A stretch of DNA of 64,000 nucleotides from Primula veris (Eukaryota > Streptophyta > Magnoliopsida > Ericales > Primulaceae). Of the stretch, positions 53,210-63,660 are shown one piece after another (the stretch's first letter is position 1; each line of letters opens with the position of its first letter). Position numbers and translations under genes: made by a program. A model generated the notes under the pieces. That model searched no databases and was not told the DNA's origin. It worked only from the letters and a program-made list of their open reading frames with translations. The stretch is taken from assembly GCA_963682055.1 (NCBI GenBank), contig OY821741.1, positions 21,212,711 through 21,276,710 on the forward strand, written 5' to 3'.

Positions 53210-54174
53210 ATATTCTTGCTAAATATGTCTATATTGAGTACCTTCAATAATTTTTATTTCTAAGGTTAAGTCTTAATTGAGCTATGGTGTTTTTGTTTTG
53301 AAAAAGACGCTTTTTGGTGTCTCAAAAACAGATGTGAGGTAACTTGTCCTTGAAAACCTCTCTGGTAATAGAGTTGCAAGCACAAAGTGCAAATTTTGTT
53401 TGTGGTTGCAAGCTCAGTTGCAACCTCAGTTGAAACCTCATTCTCTCAATAACTGGTTGGAAGTTCAGTTACAACTTCAGTTGAAACCTCGTGTTAAAAA
53501 TACTGGTTGCAAGCTCAGTTGTAACATCAGTTGAAACCTCAGTCTATTTTATAACTGACAAGACAAGTCTTGTGATTTTTGACATCACTTATTCTCTTTC
53601 CTTGCTGAGGTCATCAAACTAGTTTTTGTGTAGAGATAAAAACGGATTTGCTCAATATAAGCTCCTGAAATCTAATCTTTATTAAGGTTATTCAATGATA
53701 AACATATTTTCTTGGGTAAATTGCTAGATTTTCGTTTTTCAAAAGCTTGAATATCTGTCAAATTGATATCTTTATCTTGAATCAATTCAAATTCCCTTAA
53801 AAGCTTCAACTCTTGAATTTTCAAATTTGGATAAATCTGTTTAAAAAGGAATGTTTATCTGTATTAATTGCTGGATTTATCTTTTTACCAACTGTTTCCT
53901 TCGTGATTTAAGCTGTTTAATGTTTCAAATTTTTGTTGATAAGAACTTTCCTAATTTTTGGCTAAATCTGTTTCATAATTGATTTGCATGTATCTCTTTC
54001 CAATTGCAAAAGGATATGGACTTTATTGCTATTTATACAAAATTCTTTTTATATCCAAACTCAATTACACTTTACAGAATTACTCTCTCTCTCTCTAAAC
54101 TGTACTAAAAATCCTACTCTTTGTTAAACCCACTGCTAGGTTCTAAGTACGGTTCCAACCTCCCTGTTGCAACC
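53210..54174 (+). other. spacer between pol and ORF2, unit 4
   Basis: Like the others but 1 bp shorter, through a change near 53560-53570 (gacaagacaagtcttg). GTTGCAAC-type repeats at 53403-53552. Confidence 0.6.
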
Positions 54175-55485
54175 ATGTCTAATAACCCCAATTCTGATGA
54201 TGATTGCACTCTAAGAGATTTCGTGAACAAATCTTCAACAAGTCATCGCTCTAAGGCTAAGGTAAGTGAGTCCTCTTCTCCTAAGACACGTAGGACTAAA
54301 AAGCGTCCTAGGAAGAATCCTATTTATGATCCTTTTGTTGCTAAGTTTGAGTATGATAAAAAATTCAATGCAGTTGATCCTAAGTTCTGGAGTAGAAGAA
54401 CTTATAGGAGATTTAGGGCTTTTTCTAGTAAAGAAATCCACTGTGAAAGGAAGCTCAATTTGGTCAGTTATCCACACATACAGGTGTATGTTGAAAAGCT
54501 GTTGCATGCAGTTGGTTTAGGAAAAACAATTACTTTTGCTGAATCTTTTCTTCCTTCTGTTGTTAAAGAATTCTATGCTAATCTTAGTAGCATTGTATTT
54601 GATGAGGGAAACCCTGCTTATGGGAGAGTTTTTCTGAGAGGTCTTATCTTGGATTTTACTCCAAAACTTATTAATGATTTCCTAAATACACCCAATCCTG
54701 CTGTTGAAGATGTTAATTATGACTTTGAAGTCATTGTCTTGGTTCTAACTGGAAGAAATAATAGATTTGATGGGAATTCCATCAAAACATCCTCTCTCAC
54801 TCTGTGTACTGCTGTTCTGCACAAAATAGCTAGGTTTAATTGGACCCCAACCAAACAACCCTCAAAAGTTAGCAAAGATATGGCTACCTTTCTGTATAAA
54901 ATTATGGATTCTAGGCCTATCAACTTTGGACATCACGTCTTCAATCTCATAAGATATTTCAGTAACACAGATTCTACTTCCACTCTCCTTCCTTTCCCCT
55001 GCCTAATATCTGGTATGATTCTAGGCCAAGGTTATTCTATGGGCAGAAATTCTCCTATCAATATCATGAATGAACCCTCCTCTGATTGTCCATCTGCCCT
55101 ATACATTTCTGCTAAGTTGCTAAAAGAAGGGCATGTTAATGACATATCTGGAGAAAAGGGCAAAGAAAAAGAAGAAGAGACACCTAATGCTCCTTCAGAA
55201 AAGAAGAAGGGTGTAAGGTGGTATTTGAAGCAAAAGTTGGCTTACAATGAAGAAAGGAGGGCTGAGCTGGATACTGATGACTATCAAATCAAGAAGTTGC
55301 TGGAAAATCTTATAGAAAGTGAAAGTGATAGTGACAGTGATGGTGGTGCCAGTGATGGGAATGCAACTCACAGTGATGATGGCTTCTCTATAAGCAGTAA
55401 GGATGACAATGCAGAAGATGAAGAGGTGGTAAGAACCAATCCTCTCAGAGAAAGAGCTCCACATTCTGATATTCCTCGTGACTGA
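54175..55485 (+). CDS. env-position ORF2, unit 4
   Basis: 436 codons from the ATG at 54175. Private changes: FEVIVLVL for FEVIALVL and LIRYFSN for LIRDFSN. It keeps PKTRRTKKR like unit 1. Otherwise as described for unit 1; function unknown. Confidence 0.8.
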   Translation: MSNNPNSDDDCTLRDFVNKSSTSHRSKAKVSESSSPKTRRTKKRPRKNPIYDPFVAKFEYDKKFNAVDPKFWSRRTYRRFRAFSSKEIHCERKLNLVSYPHIQVYVEKLLHAVGLGKTITFAESFLPSVVKEFYANLSSIVFDEGNPAYGRVFLRGLILDFTPKLINDFLNTPNPAVEDVNYDFEVIVLVLTGRNNRFDGNSIKTSSLTLCTAVLHKIARFNWTPTKQPSKVSKDMATFLYKIMDSRPINFGHHVFNLIRYFSNTDSTSTLLPFPCLISGMILGQGYSMGRNSPINIMNEPSSDCPSALYISAKLLKEGHVNDISGEKGKEKEEETPNAPSEKKKGVRWYLKQKLAYNEERRAELDTDDYQIKKLLENLIESESDSDSDGGASDGNATHSDDGFSISSKDDNAEDEEVVRTNPLRERAPHSDIPRD

Positions 55486-55792
55486 GTACAATGGTTGCTG
55501 ACAAATAGGGAGAGTGAAGTTTATGAAGTTTATGATCAGTGTATGTTTTGTTTTGGTTTTGTTGTTCAGTTTCATTCAATTTCAAGACTCAATGTTATGC
55601 CATGTTTTTTTTGTCTTTAATATTTACTGCAATTTCAAGTTTGAAGTATGGTTGTTTTTAAATTGAATATGTGAATGATTGTGCTTATTTAAAATGCCTG
55701 AAATTCTAACATACAGGGGGAGCTTACTGATATTGAATTTGCAGGTGGATGGGATGACTTATAAACTTAATTGATTTGTCAAAACCAATGAC

Positions 55793-55804
55793 AAAGGGGG
55801 AGAT
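55793..55804 (+). promoter_or_regulatory. polypurine tract before LTR5
   Basis: aaagggggagat abutting TGTTAGG. The first of the upstream purine tracts is mutated here (agggagag near 55507-55514 instead of agggggag). Confidence 0.88.
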
Positions 55805-57058
55805 TGTTAGGACCAGATTCCTGGTCTAAATATTGCTTATTGTCTATTGGATTTTACTAAATAAATCCTAACTGTTACTACGAACTAAGACAGCATTGAC
55901 AGGTTTTAAGTACTAGTTGTAACCTCAGTTACAACCTATGTTGACAGGTTTCAAGTATCAGTTGCAACCTCAGTTGCAACCTACTAAGTCAATAGTGACA
56001 GGTTCCAAGTACCAGTTGCAACCTACTAAGTCAGTAGTAACAGGGTTCAAGTACTAGTTGCAACCTCAGTTGCAACCACAGTTCCAACCTGCTGCTCAGC
56101 AGTATTCTGTCTAGTTCTGTGAATCTGCATAGCTGTTATTTATTAATTGTTAATTGACTCTACAGCATGCAGGATATATTCTCATATGATTCTAAAAGTT
56201 CAATATGCGTTTAAGTGAGAATATCAAAGTGGTAAGGAAAGATTTCCTAAAAGGTATAAAGAGATTAGTTATGTTTCCTTTAAATTTATAATTCTATATC
56301 TCTATTCTTATACTAATCCTTATCACATGTTTCAATCCTTGTTCCTTATCAATTTAGTATGATAGGTTTTAAGATTGAATAAAATCAGGAGTTAATGTTT
56401 TTCATGAATACCTAAAAGATATCTTTTCAAGATATGATCCTTTTATATGATTCCTAGCTATAGGACAATGCTAACTCCTACAATCAAGCTGGTTATTAAA
56501 CAAGTATCAGCCAATGATGATTGGAGTCAATCAATGCTGAAGTATCACGCAATGCATGGGAAGATTGAAGCCAATCAACAAAGTCAAAAAGCAATCAAAA
56601 GATATTGAAGATTGAAGATTGTTTTTACTTGCTTATATAGTTAATAACTTGGCTTGTAATTTGTGTGTGTTCTAAATTATAAAGAACTTATTTTCTAGAG
56701 AGAATACACGTGAGCTTTAAAAAGAAAACAATGGTGGGATGCCATTGATTTATAAGTGATAGTTATAGAGTAGGAGCAATATAGAGATAGGCAGAAAAAC
56801 CTAGAGGGAGTCTAAGTGTTTTTCGTTAAGACTTGAGTCCTATATTGTAAGCTTTTTATAATATCATAATCTGGGTAAGTGCCCCGGAGACGTAGCCTAG
56901 TTAGGTGAACTCCGTTGTTAAATGTGCGTGTGATTTAATTTACGTACATTTAACATTTTACAGTTCTGTCCATTTATACACTGGGTTCTAACTGTGGTTG
57001 CAACCTCACTTAGAACCTAACTGCAAAACTGCAACTAGAACAACGGATAGGAATTTCA
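55805..57058 (+). repeat. Sirevirus LTR5 (3' end of the array)
   Basis: 1254 bp; 12 bp shorter than the others because one GTTGCAAC module is missing in its repeat block (55898-56092). It also has two private substitutions (atcagcc, gaacaacgg). It ends GGAATTTCA directly before the gattt target duplication at 57059-57063. Confidence 0.93.
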
Positions 57059-57063
57059 GATTT

Positions 57064-57748
57064 GACAACGGATTTTGGTGCGTTCGTTGTGCTGTTCGAT
57101 AAGGAGACTTTTGAGTGTAAGTGGCTGGAATTTGGTTGAGTGTTGGACAGCCAAAACAGTAGCAAAACACAGCAGTTGTTCAAAGTGCGTTTTGGCGGGA
57201 ACGGTTACTTTTGGATAACATTTCGTGGGCTGATTGTTGAGGGCTTTTAGGGACACTTGGTACATCATTTTGGTAGTGAAATACACTCAAATAACTGCCG
57301 GGGGCAGGTGTCAAGCATGGGGCTTGGCAGTTTTCTTTAAACAGTTTGTAAACTTCCCATGTATGTGTTATAAATACATGGTAGATTAGCATTTCGTTTT
57401 ACATGGAGTTTATGAGAGAGTTTTTGGCAGAGTTGCTCTTGTAAATGTTGTAAACGAGTCCTTGTAATTGTTAACGGAATTATAATTTAAAGGTTGGCCA
57501 ATTGGCTGTAATTTCGGTGTTCGTTTACTTACGTTTACTTGTCTAGATTCCTGCGTTTTCTTATCACAGAAACCAGCCCTGTTTTGTGTCTGAAACGGGC
57601 TGCGTTTGAGAGCGATACACGAGTGATTTGTGAGTGAAACACGAGTGTACGCGGGTGTTGGTTTGGCTGAGCGAGTCGGGCAGCGATTAAACCCCGGTTC
57701 GTGCCATCACGAGGGCTGTTTTCCGGAGCGAAAAACAGTCCCGTGACA
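57064..57748 (+). mobile_element. solo LTR X, right part
   Basis: Continuation of the LTR at 19936-20155. It holds a TATAAATA box at 57369-57376, as expected of an LTR promoter, and ends CCGTGACA before ccagc (57749-57753). Short minus-strand frames in it have no recognisable similarity. Confidence 0.7.
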
Positions 57749-58553
57749 CCAGCCATAGTGGAACCATGCAACATCCCGTATTTTTATAAATGCTTTTATT
57801 CATGATTTAATTTATCCAAAAACGTTTTATACAAATTTTACCAAAAACCGGTCACTCGACTAATTTTTAGCCAAAAACTGAAACTCTTCCAAAAAGTTTT
57901 ATTTTAAAAACCTGTTACTAATTTTACTAATAAAAAGAACCCCATAAATTTGTTTCTAAACATTTGTTATTCTTGAGTAGAAAAACAATATTTTTGGATT
58001 TAAAATTAACTTTTAGAACTTTGGGGGCCAAATAGTTCGCTTCCACAAACTTTCTCAAAACAGTTTTTTCTAAATTTCAAATCAGCCCACTTTTATTTCA
58101 TAAAGCCAAAAACAAACCTAAAAGAAGAGAAAAGAGAGAAAAGAGAGAGGAAGAAGAAGAAGAAGAGAAACCACAATTAGTGGGCTCATACCAGAAGCAT
58201 CTCTTCTATGCGCTAAGATAACGGGGGTTATCCATTGCGACTAGACGAGTGTATATGTTAGGATTATGTCATGCGTTTATTATAAATTGGGGGTTTTTGC
58301 CTTTTATCTTAATTATGTTCTTAGATTGTTAATTGGGTTTTATTTGTTGCAATTTTAATTCCATAATTGAATTGTAGAAGTTGAGACTTGAGATATATTA
58401 ATTTCGGATTAATGAATAAATATGAGTTTTTGATTGCGCATATAAGGTGTTTGCTAAAATGCCCGAATAGGATTTTATGTTAATTGGACTTGTTTGGCTA
58501 GTTGTGAATCTAGCACCTATGATTATGAGTTATGTTGAATTACGTTTGATTGA

Positions 58554-58647
58554 CGTATGAGAATGTGATATTTGCGTGGATTTATATTATTGGCTGAGAC
58601 CGTATGAGAATGTGATATTTGCATGGATTTATATTATTGGCCGAGGA
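58554..58647. repeat. 47-bp tandem duplication in the gypsy solo LTR
   Basis: Two copies beginning cgtatgagaatgtgatattt at 58554 and 58601, differing at about three positions. Confidence 0.85.
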
Positions 58648-58671
58648 CTTGTGATTTAGCTGTAGTGGCAA

Positions 58672-59040
58672 TGGTCTCTGTCTCTCCCTAATTCCGGGGA
58701 CAGAAGACGGCCGAGGGGATAGGGAATGACTCGTCTTACGGACTGGGGCGAGTGGCGTGAGAGGTCCCAGTGTGCACTATATTTATTTTATTGTTAGCTA
58801 TGGTCTATGTCTCTCACTAATTCCGGGGACATAAGACGGCCGAAGGGATAGGGAATGACTCGTCTTACGGACTGGGACGAGTGGCGTGAGAGGTACAAGT
58901 GCGCACTGTAAATCTACTTTTATGTTAGCAATCGTCTATGTCTCTCCCTAATTCCGGGGACATAAGACGGTCGAAGGGATAGGGAATGACCTACCTTACG
59001 GACTGGGGTAGGTGGCGTGAGAGGTCCATGTATGCTTTAG
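58672..59040. repeat. ~130-bp tandem repeat (three copies) in the gypsy solo LTR
   Basis: Units start near 58672, 58801 and 58932. Each contains gtctctc(c/a)ctaattccgggg, gggatagggaatgac and gtggcgtgagaggt. Divergence between copies is moderate. The GC-rich units stand out from the AT-rich surroundings. Confidence 0.88.
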
Positions 59041-59550
59041 TTGTGTGTTGAAGTTATTTAATTGATCTTATTGTACGACGTTATTTTATTTCTTATTATT
59101 TGTTGCTACCATAGTTGTTGTGAATCTTGCATTTATGGGATGAAGTGACGGTATTTTGTGGTGCCGTCCCGTCTATGTATGTGCTTGGGACTCACCGTTA
59201 CAGTTTTGTCTTTCAGGTACAACTTAGGTTGAGACTTTTGGATAGGAGCCATTGGAATGCATCACATGGGTTCGGGGCTTTCGCTTTCTTTTTATTTTAG
59301 AACAGTTTTGAGGTTGTAGCCTACGGACAAATTGCATTTGTTTAGTTCTTCTTATATAATTTTGTTAAAATCTTTTGGTCGTGTAGCCGCGTTTGGCAAG
59401 CATTTTATTTATTGTTTAATTGTTCCTTTAGCTCGCAAGTCTTTTTCTTTTAAAATTTTAATTTTGTACCAATAGATTTCAGTTTTCTTTTATTTAAAAA
59501 AAGTCATGCCTCGATATCCGTTTTTATGGAATTTGGGGCGTGACAAACCA

Positions 59551-59714
59551 CGACCATGATTCCCATAATTTCTGCCTCTCCATAATTTGTAAACAGCTAC
59601 AAAGAATAGTAATTTTCTCCTTTTAGAACTTTCAGAATTTTCTGTAAATCCATTCGATGCCCAAGATGTCCAGCTCGTCCAAGTACTTTGACATAAAGAA
59701 GCATCCATATTCAT
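59551..59714 (-). mobile_element. LINE ORF2 C-terminal fragment, minus strand
   Basis: On the minus strand this encodes MNMDASLCQSTWTSW... then KRRKLLFFVAVYKLWRGRNY, which resembles the C-terminal end of plant L1 ORF2 proteins (pattern VYxIWxxRN). The frame continues through 57761-57754 into 19930-19873 when the two LTR insertions are removed, ending at the stop codon 19872-19870. It is 5' truncated; where the LINE starts on the right is unclear, near 59720. Confidence 0.62.
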
Positions 59715-60009
59715 AAAGTTGCCAATGTCTTCAGAAAAATAATTAGCATTGTTTTGTTGTTGTTATAGCTTAGTTAAGCGATATTTAGTGTTTTCTGTGT
59801 TTTTCCCGGTTTACTTGCACTATTTTATATTTTCGTAAAAAAAACATGAAATTAGCACAAAAACGAGATAAAGTCAAGAGATAACCCAAGGAATGATCAA
59901 AATGAAGAAACCATAAGATTAAGAATATCAAATCAACCCCAAATAAAGTCAAAAACGGACCCAAGTGAAGCCCGAAGACCAAAAGAAGCCTAATCAAAAG
60001 AAGATTCGG
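59715..60009. other. unassigned repeat-like DNA
   Basis: AT-rich; the plus strand is A-rich with many agaaacc/aaagtcaa words (59840-60000). No supported gene; perhaps part of an unrecognised retroelement. Confidence 0.4.
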
Positions 60010-60210
60010 AAAGTAGACCTTCAGAAAGCTCTTTATTTACACAGTGCAGTGCGATGGGACTTTCTCTTGATTGTTTTGCGGATTGTAGGCATCCCAGAAA
60101 CTATCGTTCGTTGGATTGAGCAATGTATTAGAACTCCTAAGTTATCAATCTCCCTGAAGGAGAACTCAATGGCAACTTTTCTGAAGGAAGGGGATTAAGG
60201 CAAGAGGTAA
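60010..60210 (+). pseudogene. LINE-type reverse transcriptase fragment
   Basis: KVDLQKALYLHS is followed by VRWDFLLIVLRIVGIPETIV and RWIEQCIRTPKLSISLKENS, then, after a frameshift near 60190, GRGLRQE. This matches the plant L1 ORF2 order KVDLQKAFDSVxWDFL...GIP...WIxxCIxTPxxSISxNG...GKRGLRQG around the RT active-site region. Only about 65 residues remain, with an insertion-like YLHSA segment, so it is a dead scrap. It lies on the opposite strand from the LINE tail at 59551-59714. Confidence 0.75.
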
Positions 60211-61257
60211 GGTCTGATTTGCTGTTCTCATTCCAGTTTGCCACCGTATTTTTCTAACCGGTTAGGATTGACCGGTTAGCCTGACCGGTCATGACGAGGC
60301 AGATTTTAAATTTTGAAAAATATTAAATTTGTTAGGGTTTTGGTATTTAAACATATTATTCCGTCTCACAACACACAATTATAATTATTCAGGGGCTTTA
60401 CATCCATACTTCGCCCTAGGAGTGAGAGTAAAAAAGTGAGTTTAAGTGCATAAAAACAACACTCTTAATTCGATTATTGTAAGTTTGTTCACCTTACTTC
60501 AATATATTATCGTTTTATTTACTCTTTTCCACTTTTTCTCCCGTTTTTAACTTGTTTTAATTCAGTTGTGGTATTATAAATTGTGATGTTGCATGTTAAT
60601 TACCTAAAAAAACATTAATAACGTATTAGAAGCTAGTTATTAATTGTTAGATCTTGCATGCAAACGAGTTAACAACGCGTATTAATCTCAAATACTACTT
60701 AATAAACTGAGTTTCTGGTTCTAAAGCTAGAGGAATCGAGCCGTTGGATGGACAAACCAACTGCGACCACCCTCATTATTATTTTTATTTAATATAGTAA
60801 TAGTAAACACACGTAGAAAAAGACAGATTTAGTCAACCACATAGTTTCTCGGACGATAACTCGGTATAGCTTACCCGAGAAATACTATAATTATCTTCGT
60901 GCTCCTACGAGACCCTCGTGCGTTAAAAATAGCACGTACGACAGTTAGTTAACTCATTAACCACGAAGATGAAGACCGGAATTCATTCCTTTGTAAAACT
61001 TATTCGAGCAACGGAGGGTGAACGGTAGTCAATACACCAAGTCTCCCTAAATCTTAGATGTATGTGCGCATGTTTTAGTGCTTAGACGAAATAGATATAT
61101 AACTTTTGTGCTAATATTATTTACAAAAATTTAGGGTCCGGTCCTAAGAAAGTAAATATTTAAGCTTTAGTCTCGCTACAAAACCTATTTAAGGGTTAGT
61201 CAAAACTAGATGAATATACTTTAGTTTAGGTCCAATTTTATTAAATATAAAACATCT
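60211..61257. other. unassigned, probably decayed repeat
   Basis: No coding frame. It contains three accggt(t/c) motifs about 18 bp apart near 60256-60291 and AT-rich, T-rich stretches. Nothing firm can be annotated. Confidence 0.4.
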
Positions 61258-62170
61258 CTAAATTCTATTTTTTTTCCATATGTTTCTCTCTCTAAAGACA
61301 TCCCTGCTTCTTCCCCACCAACTCCCGCGACCGTGTCTCCACCACCACCCTCTCTCACAATCGCCGCCGATGGGTCCAAATTTTATCAAGTAAACTACAT
61401 CAGTATTCATAAGGATTTTCATCAGCTTATTGGTTTTTTCATCTATATTCGTAATTATTTTTTGATTATATTTTTTAAGTGTACGTTTTATTTTCTTTCT
61501 AAAGTTTTTGTTCAAAAAAATCTATAATTAAATTTGACCTTTTATAATTTTTTGATATATATTAATATTATCACATTATAAATTGCCAAACAAAACATTA
61601 AACTTAAGTATATAAAGATAAATTTTACAGATTTTTTTTAATAAACACTTCAAAACAAAAAACAACGTTAATTTTAAAAAAACTAAAAAAATTACGAATA
61701 CATTTGAAAAAACGTATAACCTGGTGGAGACATGAAGTATTGAACTTGAGGAAATGTGCAACAGCAAGTAACTGGTTCTGTCCATGGCGTCGATCTCCCC
61801 CTCTCTCTCTACATATATCAACCTATAGATACATATATCACTATATAAATACATACGACTGTCTCTCTCTCTCTCTAGCAAGGAGAGGTTACAGCTCCAG
61901 CACCATAGCGACGAAACGCATGCGGAAGCGACCCCCCATTGGCGGTTGCGGGAAAACCACTAGCAAGGATTAATTACATGGACTGTTTTTTTGAATTCGA
62001 CTTTATTAGTTTATTATGCATTAGTTAGTGGATTAATAAAGTATATAAGAATTGGTTTCTAAAGATTCAAATTGAACAGTTACAATACGAATAGTTTAAG
62101 AAAATTATAGATTTGACCCTTATATCGTTAATTTTGACTCTATTGAATGACTTAAACTTTTTTTTCTTAT
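61258..62170. other. unassigned AT-rich DNA with CT microsatellites
   Basis: CT-rich runs near 61281-61293, 61797-61810 and 61861-61877. GC-richer islands near 61310-61370 and 61900-61960 give short open frames on both strands without recognisable similarity. They could be remnants of a gene's 5' region, but I cannot support one. Confidence 0.4.
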
Positions 62171-62982
62171 AAATGAACCATGTTTTTTTTAAATTATTCA
62201 GATTTTTTTAAATGATCATAGAGTCTTTTTAAATAACCTAAAATGTTTTCAAAGTACTCATATTGTTTTTAAAATGTCCCATACTGTTTTTAAACGACAC
62301 TGACTATTTTAAAAATTACTCAGACTATTTTCAAAATAACTTAAACTGTTTTAAATATTAGTCAGACTATTTTTAAAATGATTCATGCTATTTTAAAAAT
62401 AACTCAAAGTGTTTTCAAAATTACTAAGACTATTTTCAAAATGAACCATACTAATTTAAAATTAACGAGATTGTATTCAAAATTACTCACACTGTTTTTA
62501 AAATGATTAATAATGTTTTTAAAATGACTCTGACTATTTTTTAAAGATCTAGACTACTTTTAAAACTACTAAGACTATATTCAAAAGATTAAAATTACTC
62601 GGAATGTTTTTAAAACAACTCACATTGTTCTCAAAACAACTCACACTATTTTAAAATGATTCACACTATTATCAAACGGACTTATACTATTTTTAAAATG
62701 ACTGAGATTATTTTAAAATGACTAAGGATATTTTTAAATTAACTCAGACATTTTTCAAAAGGACTCGGATTATTTTGAAAACGACTTAGTTAATTTCTTT
62801 TTAAGAAAATGACCAAAAACTACAACAAACTATTTTAAAATGACTTATATTGTGTTTACAATGACAAATGTTGTTTTTAAAAAGTGAATGTGACTATTTT
62901 TTAAGTGACTCGGTATGTTTTTAAATGGCCATAGAGGACTTAAGACTATTTTAAAACGCCTTAGACTATTTTTAAATTGATG
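62171..62982. repeat. degenerate ~21-bp minisatellite
   Basis: About 40 imperfect copies of a 20-21 bp unit resembling actcagactatttttaaaat, for example near 62330, 62362, 62488 and 62700. Divergence is high, so the array is old. Confidence 0.85.
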
Positions 62983-63644
62983 GCTATTTAGCGTACTGGA
63001 ATTTTTATGATTTTCATGATTTTAAAGTTTTTTGCCATTTTTCAAAAGCTTTTGGACTTCACAGCCTTTATTTCCCATTTTTCTAATTTTTTAGTAATTT
63101 TTTATTTTTCTTGGATTTTTAATTTTTCACCATTTTTGAGGTTTTATTTCGATTCCCAACTTATTTTAGATTTCTTGTTTTCTCGGAATTTTTTTTTCTT
63201 TTAAATTTTTTTATTGGTCAATTATGTGTATTTGTACTAATCATTAAATAGTTTAAAAAGAAGAGGCCAATTCTTATATATTAATTAAATAGTTTATGTA
63301 GTTTACTAATAAGAGTCCAATTAATTAACATGTGGTATAATATAATGCTTTGTAACGTGGCCTATAGTAGCAAAAGTAAACATAATTATGATTTACAGTG
63401 TTTGATTAGTTTACTATAAGGAACATAGGGTTTTGTCCCGAATACTAATATCTAACCAGTCTCCTCCTACATTCTCATCAATAGAGATAGATCCAAGATT
63501 AGTCTGCGGAATACCAATAACCCATAATATTACATTTTATCAATATCATGAAATCAGTTAAGTTCTTATTATTCGTTCTTTTGTGATCTTGACAATCTGA
63601 CATAAGTTTAAAATCTATGCACGTATATACATTTAGTCTTAACA
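62983..63644. other. T-rich DNA leading into an LTR 3' end
   Basis: Very T-rich to about 63215, then AT-rich. The last part, ending ...GTCTTAACA at 63644, is probably the end of an LTR because a primer-binding site follows. I could not locate the LTR's start. Confidence 0.5.
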
Positions 63645-63660
63645 ATTGGTATCAATAGCC
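63645..63660 (+). promoter_or_regulatory. primer-binding site of an LTR element at the right edge
   Basis: attggtatcaatagcc closely matches the initiator-Met site ATTGGTATCAGAGCC, with a small change after ATCA, and follows a ...TTAACA LTR-like end. Confidence 0.65.

Larger units (their letters stand above)
20156..57058 (+). mobile_element. tandem Sirevirus array: five LTRs, four internal domains, shared LTRs
   Basis: The order is LTR1-int1-LTR2-int2-LTR3-int3-LTR4-int4-LTR5 with a repeat period of 8902 (unit 1) or 8916/8915 bp (the others). The only target duplication is gattt at 20151-20155 and 57059-57063, flanking the whole array; inner LTRs are single and shared, so this was one insertion that later amplified. 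Sirevirus assignment rests on the gag start, the two zinc knuckles, protease DSGC, pol motifs (VERKNRTIQEMARVML, IYVDDIVFGST, NPVQHSITKHIDLRHHFIRE), the extra ORF after pol and the AAAGGGGGAGAT polypurine tract before TGTTAGG. Outer LTRs differ by about nine substitutions and one 12-bp indel by eye, so the insertion is fairly young. Confidence 0.93.
57767..59545 (+). mobile_element. Ty3/gypsy-type solo LTR
   Basis: It starts TGCAACATCCCGTA and ends GGGGCGTGACA, close to the TGTxACATCCC...GGGxGTGACA ends of plant chromovirus (Tekay/Del-like) LTRs. A perfect 5-bp target duplication aacca lies at 57762-57766 and 59546-59550. It is 1779 bp long, has no internal domain or partner LTR, and is therefore solo. 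It carries a ~47-bp tandem duplication at 58554-58647 and a ~130-bp triplication at 58672-59040. Confidence 0.8.

Noticed and set aside
20156..57058. Four independent insertions of the same Sirevirus side by side
   Set aside because: Independent insertions would each bring two LTRs and a target duplication. Here inner LTRs are single, and only one GATTT duplication flanks the whole array.
57535..57774. 79-codon minus-strand frame
   Set aside because: It spans the end of solo LTR X, its target duplication and the start of the gypsy solo LTR; a chance frame.
61258..61973. Short frames in GC-richer patches near CT microsatellites
   Set aside because: Frames on both strands are short and repetitive in composition, without recognisable domains. 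I cannot support a gene.
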